Assembly: GCA_043775075.1 (NCBI GenBank)
Contig: JAYVSS010000329.1
Coordinates: forward strand, 1 to 10,097
Direction: 5' to 3'
Source: JANLQX01 sp043775075
Lineage (GTDB): Bacteria > Actinomycetota > Acidimicrobiia > Acidimicrobiales > JANYDT01
Length of the DNA: 10,097 bases
The position numbers were made by a program, and so were the translations under genes. The notes beneath the pieces were generated by a model that did no database searches, was not told where the DNA came from, and saw only the letters and a program-made list of their open reading frames with translations. Positions 5,710 to 10,097 of the stretch are shown one piece after another; within the stretch, counting starts at the first letter, position 1, and every line of letters starts with the position of its first letter.

Positions 5710-7188
5710 CTACGCGCCCGGCCGAGCGGTTGGGCGGTACTGGTACTGACCGATTGGGGGGCCGACGACGGACGAGCCGTCGAAGACCAATTGTCCGCGC
5801 ACATACGTTGCCGTGACCTTGCCAGTCACTTCGATTCCCTCAAACGGGGTGTATCCCTGCGACGACTCGGACTCCGCGGCGTGAATGGTCCATGATGCCG
5901 ACGGATCGAACAGGGCCAGATCGGCGTCGTACCCCACGGCGATATCGCCCTTGGTGTTGAGGCCGAAGCGCTGTGCGGCATTCCACGACGTGAGCTCAGC
6001 CATTTTGTTCAACGACAGTCCACGACGCGCGCCCTCGGTGTGCAGAGCGGCCAGCAAGTATTCGCTCCCCCCGAAGCCCGATTTGGCCATCCAGATATCG
6101 TCCGGATGATCGGACCTGTACTTTGCCTCGGTCCGACAACAGGCATGGTCCGACGACACCCAGCTCAACTCGCCTTCGAGAAGCTTTTCCCACAGGAACT
6201 CCACGTCCGCCCGGTCACGGATCGGCGGGTTCACCTTGGCCATAACACCGTTGGCCGAGTCCGTGTCCAGGATGAGGTGACCGATGGTGACTTCGCGCCG
6301 GAAGTCCACATGGGGGAACAGGTCCCGCATCATCAGCGCCGCCTCCACTGCCTTACGCGACGACAGGTGCAGCAAATTGATATTCGGACAGTTTGTCTCG
6401 TGAGCCAAGTACGACGCGATGAACACCGCGAGACCTTCGGAGTGCGGCGGCCGGGCAGCGGAGTATGCCTTTAGTCCGCTTAGCTTGCCTTCCCTTTCCA
6501 CCAGTGCCGTGTAGGCGTTAAGGATGTCGGCGAACTCGCAGTGCAGACCGAGACTGATCTGCGAGGCCATCTCGGGGCGCTCTTCGATCATGGTCGACAG
6601 CTTGCGCATAATGAACTCGAAGTGGGCCACGTCGTATTGCTCGCCTTCTTCGAGCATCAAGAAGTTCGACTGGGTGTCACTGCGACCGTGCAGGCCGTGA
6701 CCGCCGTAGAACATGAAGATCTTGAAGCTCGCCACGCCCATTTCGTCCAGCAATTCTGGCATCTCATCAAGGTGGGCTTTGTTGATCGGCGCCAGATGGT
6801 ATGCGTAGTCCGACCAGTAGTGACCAGCGGAGCGCTCCAGGACTTCGGTGTAGAACTCGGGATAGGAGCCCGCCTTGTTCAGGTAGTACTCGCCGGTGCG
6901 AAAATATGTGAGCGTAGTAGTGACGCCTCCTTGAACGGCCGCTTTGGATTCGGACTCTGCGTCTTCCTCCAGCGGGTTGTAGATACCCACGTGATAATGC
7001 GGATCAACCAACCCGGGAAAAGCGATCCGACCGGAGCCGTCCACCACGCTGGCGGCGTCGGCAGTGTTAAGGCCAGGGGCAATGGCCGCAAAGCGCCCGT
7101 CAATTATGCCGATATCGACGGTCGGTGTGTCCTCGACGTTGGGCCGAGCGAGTCGGACGTTGCGAACGAGAAGATCGTAGGTAGGCAT
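5710..7188 (-). CDS. Hydantoinase/dihydropyrimidinase-type amidohydrolase
   Basis: This is a 492-residue cyclic-amide hydrolase of the dihydroorotase/hydantoinase/allantoinase group. The binuclear metal site is complete: DPHYH (H64, H66), the lysine that is carboxylated in this family in SFKIFMFYGG (K156), GLHCE (H216), LLHLSS (H274) and SSDHACC (D347). The N-terminal VDIGIIDGRFAAIAPG and C-terminal GDIAVGYDADLALFDP plus GKVTATYVRGQLVF form the small beta-sandwich typical of the fold. Length is usual (about 450-500). The residue between the first two histidines is Tyr rather than the common Thr or Val, and the Asp motif is followed by CCRTE, so the substrate may differ from that of classic hydantoinases. 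The ATG lies 27 nt after the IclR stop; an AAAGG is present but 13 nt away. It is the main catalytic gene of the IclR-controlled unit. Substrate (hydantoin, dihydropyrimidine, allantoin or other) is undetermined. Confidence 0.9.
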   Translation of the reverse strand: MPTYDLLVRNVRLARPNVEDTPTVDIGIIDGRFAAIAPGLNTADAASVVDGSGRIAFPGLVDPHYHVGIYNPLEEDAESESKAAVQGGVTTTLTYFRTGEYYLNKAGSYPEFYTEVLERSAGHYWSDYAYHLAPINKAHLDEMPELLDEMGVASFKIFMFYGGHGLHGRSDTQSNFLMLEEGEQYDVAHFEFIMRKLSTMIEERPEMASQISLGLHCEFADILNAYTALVEREGKLSGLKAYSAARPPHSEGLAVFIASYLAHETNCPNINLLHLSSRKAVEAALMMRDLFPHVDFRREVTIGHLILDTDSANGVMAKVNPPIRDRADVEFLWEKLLEGELSWVSSDHACCRTEAKYRSDHPDDIWMAKSGFGGSEYLLAALHTEGARRGLSLNKMAELTSWNAAQRFGLNTKGDIAVGYDADLALFDPSASWTIHAAESESSQGYTPFEGIEVTGKVTATYVRGQLVFDGSSVVGPPIGQYQYRPTARPGA

Positions 7189-7215
7189 AGCGTTCGGGAA
7201 ACCTTTCGAGAGGGA

Positions 7216-8037
7216 TTATGCGGCGTAGCCCATCCGGGCCGAGAGACGACCGGTGGCGGCAAGAAGAATCTTGGCAACGTCTTCGACCTCGCTGCGAAAG
7301 CGCTCGATCGGACCGCACACGCTCACGACTGCGGCCACGCGACCGTTGTGGTCGAACACGGGCGCCGCAACCGACCCAGCCCCGGCTTGACGCTCGCCGA
7401 ACGAAAGGGCGTACCCGACCCGTCGAATTTTACGAAGATCAGCGCGCAGAGCATCGGGTTCGACAATGGTGGTAGATGTCAACGCATCGAGCGGTCCGAC
7501 GAGGTACTCGTCAATTTCCGTCTCCGGAAGAAAGGCGAGAAACGCCTTCGACGATGACCCCGTGTGTAAGGGAAAGGGGCGGCCTAGTTGCACGGTCATC
7601 TTGACTTCGCGATCAGGAAGGCGTTGCGAAACATATGTGCGCGTAGTACCTGACCGGATAGAGAGCGTGGCCGTTTCGTTGGTGGCGTCACTCAGTGAAA
7701 TGAGCTCACCCTGGGCCAGGTCTCGGACGTCGAGCTTGTCCAGGTAGGCCAAACCAAGCGCCAGGGTCCCGGGCCCGAGGCTGTATCGGCGGGTCTCTTC
7801 ATGTACATCGAGAAGTCCCTTGCCCCGCAGTGACGAGAGTATTCGGTGAACCGCGGCCTTGGACATGGCCAGCTCGTTGGCAATCTCGGTCACGCCCAGG
7901 GTGGCCGAACGCCGCCGGGTGAACAGCAAGAGCACGTCCACCGCGCGCTCCACCGTGGCGATCGTTTGCGAGCTGCTGACGCCGGGGAGGCGCCGACCTT
8001 CCAACCCGGCGTGCGGCGCGCCTTCGGCCGATGTCAC
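7216..8037 (-). CDS. IclR family transcriptional regulator
   Basis: With a GTG start at 8037 this is a 273-residue DNA-binding regulator of usual IclR size. The winged helix-turn-helix covers about residues 24-88 (SQTIATVERAVDVLLLF, then recognition helix SKAAVHRILSSLRGKGLL at 59-76). The effector domain covers about 90-270, with PFPLHTGSSSKAFLAF (155-169) and SFGERQAGAGSVAAPVFD (212-229), which match conserved effector-domain segments. I chose GTG at 8037 because it overlaps the upstream stop as GTGA, a coupling overlap. The frame is open to 8103 but that reads within the upstream gene. GAGAAG precedes the GTG. It lies between the Dabb-like gene and the hydantoinase in the same direction, so it probably controls its own operon in response to the substrate or product of that pathway. 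The effector and operator are not shown by the sequence; a palindrome at 8448-8458 is a candidate site. Confidence 0.93.
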   Translation of the reverse strand: MTSAEGAPHAGLEGRRLPGVSSSQTIATVERAVDVLLLFTRRRSATLGVTEIANELAMSKAAVHRILSSLRGKGLLDVHEETRRYSLGPGTLALGLAYLDKLDVRDLAQGELISLSDATNETATLSIRSGTTRTYVSQRLPDREVKMTVQLGRPFPLHTGSSSKAFLAFLPETEIDEYLVGPLDALTSTTIVEPDALRADLRKIRRVGYALSFGERQAGAGSVAAPVFDHNGRVAAVVSVCGPIERFRSEVEDVAKILLAATGRLSARMGYAA

Positions 8038-8381
8038 GCTTCTCGTCGAAAGCCGACGTTGACCGGAGGGTCGGTCAAGAGCCTGGTGCTGAGAAACTCC
8101 CACCAGTCATCCTGGGAGACCCGCTCGCTTTCCCACTCGTCGTTGAGCTTCAGCGTGGAGAGGGCCTTGCGGTATTCGCCGAAACCCGCCTCGTCGTCGA
8201 AGGCGGCGTAGTTCTCGATCACGTAAACATCGCCGACCACGCTATAAAACCACTTCACTTCCTTCACCATCGGAAGGTCGTTATAAAAGAACGACTCGCG
8301 ATGCTCTAACCACTTCCAGAAGCTCTTCATGTCCTGCCGAGCGCGCGGGGCGAGTTTCATGCGGTAGTGGAGGTAGATCAC
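8034..8381 (-). CDS. Small NIPSNAP/Dabb-like (dimeric alpha-beta barrel) protein
   Basis: This is a 115-residue protein starting at GTG 8381, which has GGGAG 5 nt upstream. The frame is open to 8537 but the extra residues are Pro/Gly/Cys-rich and look non-coding. VIYLHYRMKLAPRARQDMKSFW is a strand followed by a helix, and EVKWFYSVVGDVYVIENYAAFDDEAGFGEYRKAL (41-74) is a hairpin of two strands and a helix, the pattern of ferredoxin-like dimeric alpha-beta barrel proteins such as NIPSNAP. Its C-terminus overlaps the IclR start by GTGA. It is the first gene of the operon. Dabb proteins can be oxygenases, isomerases or lyases; I cannot name a reaction. The fold call is an inference from pattern, with modest confidence. 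ATG at 8360 would give 108 residues. Confidence 0.65.
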   Translation of the reverse strand: MIYLHYRMKLAPRARQDMKSFWKWLEHRESFFYNDLPMVKEVKWFYSVVGDVYVIENYAAFDDEAGFGEYRKALSTLKLNDEWESERVSQDDWWEFLSTRLLTDPPVNVGFRREA

Positions 8382-8422
8382 CGGGGCTCCCAGAGCGAGT
8401 TCGTTGGACGGGCAACGGAGAA

Positions 8423-8452
8423 GTCTACGACCGCCAGCGCCACCCGGTCCAC
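8423..8452 (-). promoter_or_regulatory. Possible promoter of the Dabb-IclR-hydantoinase-VOC operon
   Basis: On the minus strand TGGACC (8452-8447) and TAGACT (8428-8423) are separated by 18 bp and match the -35 (4 of 6) and TANNNT -10 patterns. Transcription would begin near 8416, leaving about 35 nt before the GTG at 8381 with a good GGGAG. The match is moderate; a promoter nearby is expected because the preceding gene is a tRNA on the same strand. Confidence 0.35.
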
Positions 8453-8458
8453 TGGACG
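8448..8458. promoter_or_regulatory. GTCCACTGGAC palindrome overlapping the possible -35
   Basis: GTCCACTGGAC is a 5-bp inverted repeat around one central base. It overlaps the proposed -35 of the operon and lies about 70 bp before its first gene, which encodes the IclR regulator next in line. IclR proteins bind short palindromes, so this is a candidate operator; no other support exists. Confidence 0.3.
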
Positions 8459-8499
8459 GAACGCAATTCCACCCAGCGGTACAGCTTGGTGGCACGGGT

Positions 8500-8523
8500 C
8501 GACATCGAACGCCGACATCGAAC
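8500..8523. repeat. Direct repeat CGACATCGAAC x2, period 13
   Basis: CGACATCGAAC occurs at 8500-8510 and 8513-8523, in the gap between the tRNA and the Dabb gene. It lies about 50 bp upstream of the proposed -35. It could be a regulator site or chance. The rest of the 215-bp gap holds no gene. Confidence 0.6.
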
Positions 8524-8596
8524 ACCGGTTGCCGCAAAGAGCAACACGCATTCCCACAGCCTTACCTCGGCTTGCCATTCGTGCTGGTCACAGGGG

Positions 8597-8669
8597 TGGA
8601 GACGATGGGAGTCGAACCCACGACCTCTTCATTGCGAACGAAGCGCTCTGCCAACTGAGCTACGTCCCC
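8597..8669 (-). tRNA. tRNA-Ala (anticodon CGC)
   Basis: The 73-nt minus-strand gene folds fully: 7-bp acceptor GGGGACG/CGTCTCC with a G3-U70 wobble, the main alanine identity element; D-arm GCTC/GAGC; anticodon arm CTTCG/TGAAG with loop TTCGCAA, giving anticodon CGC (decoding GCG, Ala); 5-nt variable loop; T-arm GTGGG/CCCAT with loop TTCGACT. The discriminator is A73. The following bases are CCCC, so the 3' CCA is not encoded and would be added by tRNA nucleotidyltransferase. It lies 46 nt downstream of the GlpR-like gene. Confidence 0.97.
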
Positions 8670-8686
8670 GGGACTGCAAACCACCC

Positions 8687-8692
8687 ATCATA
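8687..8692 (-). promoter_or_regulatory. Possible -10 of the tRNA-Ala promoter
   Basis: TATGAT (8692-8687, minus strand) is one base from TATAAT. Transcription would start near 8680, giving an 11-nt 5' leader before the tRNA. No good -35 is seen, and the site lies just 24 nt after the GlpR-like stop. Confidence 0.4.
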
Positions 8693-8715
8693 GCGACAGG
8701 CGGAGGAATCCCGAG

Positions 8716-9204
8716 TTACTCGCCCGTCGCCCGCGTGTAGGCGTACTCGTACGCCTGGAGGCGAGCTGGGACCGCAATCGCGATGACCTGCGGGGTCTTG
8801 AGACGCAGTAGCGCGAGCACGTAGACGGTGAGCAAGCCGGTGGAAACGGCGGAAAGCACCAAAAGCATTCGCAGCCCCGGGACCATGCCGAGAAGGAGCG
8901 ACCCGAAGGCCACGCCGGAAAGACCAGCGAGCAGCTCGCGGCGTCGTTTGCGGGTGCGTCGAGCAGCGGGGCTGAGGCGCAGGCGCGAGGCCGCCAGGCC
9001 GGTGGGGCGACGGCGGGATCGTCGGAAGTTTCCGAGCGCGCCAAGAAGACCGATGGCTCCCCTCAAGGAACCCGATCGAGAACGGTCGCGTCCGGATCGG
9101 CCAGACCGACCACGTGACCCAAACGAGAGACCTCGTTGACCGAGGCTCCTCACTACGCCGGGACCGAGTGCGCACACCCAGGCAACTCCCAGCACGATAA
9201 ACAT
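8716..9204 (-). CDS. Small membrane protein, GlpR/SepX-like
   Basis: This is a 162-residue protein with three hydrophobic segments: MFIVLGVAWVCALGPGVV (1-18), ELLAGLSGVAFGSLLLGMV (90-108) and LRMLLVLSAVSTGLLTVYVLALL (111-133). A very Arg/Ser/Gly-rich cytosolic stretch lies between the first and second (19-89), ending RRTRKRRRELL. That layout, an N-terminal anchor, a basic loop and a C-terminal hairpin, resembles actinobacterial GlpR/SepX, a cell-division membrane protein that recruits the gephyrin-like molybdotransferase Glp. The adjacent moaC, a molybdenum-cofactor gene, supports this. I chose ATG 9204 because GAGGA lies 5 nt upstream; longer starts at 9216 and 9327 add a non-hydrophobic lead. 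The name is inferred from architecture and neighbourhood, not from a conserved motif. Confidence 0.5.
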   Translation of the reverse strand: MFIVLGVAWVCALGPGVVRSLGQRGLSFGSRGRSGRSGRDRSRSGSLRGAIGLLGALGNFRRSRRRPTGLAASRLRLSPAARRTRKRRRELLAGLSGVAFGSLLLGMVPGLRMLLVLSAVSTGLLTVYVLALLRLKTPQVIAIAVPARLQAYEYAYTRATGE

Positions 9205-9337
9205 CACATTCCTCACGCGTGCCGAACATCCTTTCGTCTCGTGGCAGCCCAGGTGCAGGCGGCTCGTTTTCTCAGGTGTCGTGCGTTGAAGCCTTGCAAC
9301 CATAGGTGGTTGAAAGTTGAACAGCAAGCAGAGCGCA

Positions 9338-9367
9338 AACTATTGCGAGCATTCGCTCGCGATAGTT
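9338..9367 (-). terminator. Hairpin downstream of moaC
   Basis: AACTATTGCGAGC and GCTCGCGATAGTT (plus-strand order) form a 13-bp stem around a 4-nt loop (ATTC), starting inside the moaC TAA. In moaC RNA the stem has one C-A mismatch. The bases after it are only moderately T-rich, so it may be a weak intrinsic terminator or an RNA 3'-end stabiliser. The rest of the 161-bp gap to the membrane-protein start shows no gene. Confidence 0.55.
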
Positions 9368-9869
9368 ACTCCTCGTGGCCCTCGGCGGCGGCTGATGGGC
9401 GCCGATAGATGCCCGAACGGCCGCCCGTTTTCTCCCATAACGTGAGCGCACCGATGACCATTGATCGATCGACGGACTTACACATGTCGTAGATCGTCAG
9501 TCCCGCCACGGCGCAGGCCGTCATGGCTTCCATTTCGACGCCAGTGCGATCGAACGTGTCCACGTGGGCTTCGATTTCGACGAAGTCGTCGCCCAGTTGG
9601 AAGTTCACGAGGACCGAGCCCACGAGCAGCGGATGACAAAGCGGAATGAGGTGCGCCGTCTGCTTGGCTGCCTGGATTCCGGCGATCCGAGCCACGGCCA
9701 AAACGTCGCCCTTGCTCATGGCGTTGGACACGATCTTGTTGACGGTCTCCGGCTCCATGGTGACCTTGCATTTCGCGACGGCGCGGCGATGCGTGGGGTC
9801 TTTGACCGTGACATCGACCATTCGGGCCCGACCGAGTGGATCAATATGGGTGAAGTGTCGATCGGGCAT
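9366..9869 (-). CDS. moaC: Cyclic pyranopterin monophosphate synthase
   Basis: MoaC acts after MoaA to turn the cyclised GTP product into cyclic pyranopterin monophosphate, the first stable step of molybdenum-cofactor synthesis, in the cytosol. The 167 residues are close to the usual length of about 160. The catalytic set is intact: K53 in MSKGDVLAVARIAGI, H79 in LIPLCHPL, E112 and E114 in GVEMEAMTA, and D128 and K131 in IYDMCKS. The opening FTHIDPLGRARMVDV is typical. I chose ATG 9869 because TACAAT ends exactly 7 nt upstream, as in leaderless transcripts; a GTG at 9890 would add seven residues but would lie upstream of the inferred transcript start. The downstream neighbour is the GlpR-like membrane protein. 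Confidence 0.97.
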   Translation of the reverse strand: MPDRHFTHIDPLGRARMVDVTVKDPTHRRAVAKCKVTMEPETVNKIVSNAMSKGDVLAVARIAGIQAAKQTAHLIPLCHPLLVGSVLVNFQLGDDFVEIEAHVDTFDRTGVEMEAMTACAVAGLTIYDMCKSVDRSMVIGALTLWEKTGGRSGIYRRPSAAAEGHEE

Positions 9870-9876
9870 TTCAGAA

Positions 9877-9882
9877 ATTGTA
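9877..9882 (-). promoter_or_regulatory. moaC: -10 box TACAAT of a leaderless moaC transcript
   Basis: TACAAT (minus strand, 9882-9877) is one base from the TATAAT consensus and is followed after 7 nt by ATG 9869. Leaderless actinobacterial genes have this spacing, and there is no Shine-Dalgarno before either candidate start. A -35 is not convincing (ACGATC at 17 bp). Confidence 0.5.
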
Positions 9883-9918
9883 GGACCCACTGGTACGGCG
9901 ATCGTGTGCAGGTCCTAC
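9880..9918. repeat. 8-bp inverted repeat flanking the moaC promoter
   Basis: GTAGGACC (9880-9887) and GGTCCTAC (9911-9918) are perfect inverted copies 23 bp apart, and the first overlaps the TACAAT box. Such spacing could place two regulator half-sites around the promoter core, or form a hairpin only in a longer RNA. No regulator is known for it. Confidence 0.5.
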
Positions 9919-10097
9919 GACCAAGGTCCCATTGCTCGCGAGCGACGAAGGAGCGAGCCTGGGTTCATTGCATTCTGCGTACCCTTTGCCCCAGTGATGA
10001 GCTTCCGACGTGCCATCGTCAACCTTCGCCTTTGCCGGCCTTCTCGGGGTCGGGGTCGGCGTCTTGATCGCCCTCATCGGGGAGGTGTAAACCCCTC
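9919..10097. other. Right-end stretch without a supported gene
   Basis: No frame here gives a recognisable protein. On plus a 26-codon GTG frame (10010-10090) would encode a hydrophobic, Gly/Val-rich peptide ending in TAA, without a ribosome site. A minus frame reading LPDEGDQDADPDP and ending at about 10022 could be the acidic tail of a gene beyond the right edge. GCTCGCGAGC (9934-9943) is a 10-bp palindrome. All of this is undecided. Confidence 0.4.

Noticed and set aside
6541..7557. Plus-strand open frame of 338 codons
   Set aside because: It is antisense to the amidohydrolase and IclR genes, both of which have complete family motifs.
8382..8537. N-terminal extension of the Dabb-like protein
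   Set aside because: The added residues are Pro/Gly/Cys-rich, run over the proposed promoter, and GTG 8381 has a good ribosome site.
9564..10067. Plus-strand open frame of 167 codons
   Set aside because: It is mostly antisense to moaC, whose catalytic residues are all present.
10010..10090. 26-codon hydrophobic peptide on the plus strand
   Set aside because: It has a GTG start, no ribosome site, and lies in repetitive GGTCGGGGTCGG sequence; not enough to call a gene.

Overview
The window is high-GC chromosomal DNA (roughly 60% G+C by eye), most likely from an actinobacterium, perhaps an Acidimicrobiia-like marine or freshwater lineage. Three things suggest this. The RmlB has the actinobacterial 'AAESHNDNSL' and 'NCSNNYGP' signatures. 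There is a polyphosphate glucokinase-type ROK kinase and a moaC next to a GlpR/SepX-like membrane protein. Several genes also appear to have TANNNT -10 boxes placed 7-8 nt before the start codon, the arrangement of leaderless transcripts that is common in Actinobacteria. The taxon is an inference; no rRNA or phage gene is present.

Layout, left to right. (1) A class I SAM-dependent methyltransferase (minus strand, cut by the left edge) is preceded by a seven-codon leader ORF with a strong Shine-Dalgarno. Divergent from it is a complete M18 aspartyl aminopeptidase (475-1734). (2) Convergent with M18, across a 14-bp palindrome, lies a DUF1838 protein (1747-2538, minus). It is divergent from a two-gene unit: polyphosphate glucokinase (2600-3553) and dTDP-glucose 4,6-dehydratase rmlB (3557-4558). 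(3) After rmlB, a long imperfect hairpin (4610-4690) fills the gap between convergent transcription units.

(4) A four-gene minus-strand operon follows. In transcription order it has a small NIPSNAP/Dabb-like protein (8381-8034), an IclR-family regulator (8037-7216, GTGA overlap), a hydantoinase/dihydropyrimidinase-type amidohydrolase (7188-5710) and a multi-module VOC-superfamily protein (5706-4696). It reads like a self-regulated catabolic unit for a cyclic amide or related compound; the substrate cannot be read from the sequence. (5) Next are tRNA-Ala(CGC) (8597-8669, minus), a small polybasic membrane protein resembling GlpR/SepX (8716-9204, minus) and moaC (9366-9869, minus), the last apparently leaderless. 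The right 180 bases hold no gene I can support.

The window looks like ordinary core and metabolic chromosome. I see no CRISPR array, insertion sequence, phage or defence genes. The best leads are the self-regulated hydantoinase/VOC/Dabb operon, the long hairpin, the leader ORF, the paired leaderless divergent promoters and the moaC/GlpR-like linkage.
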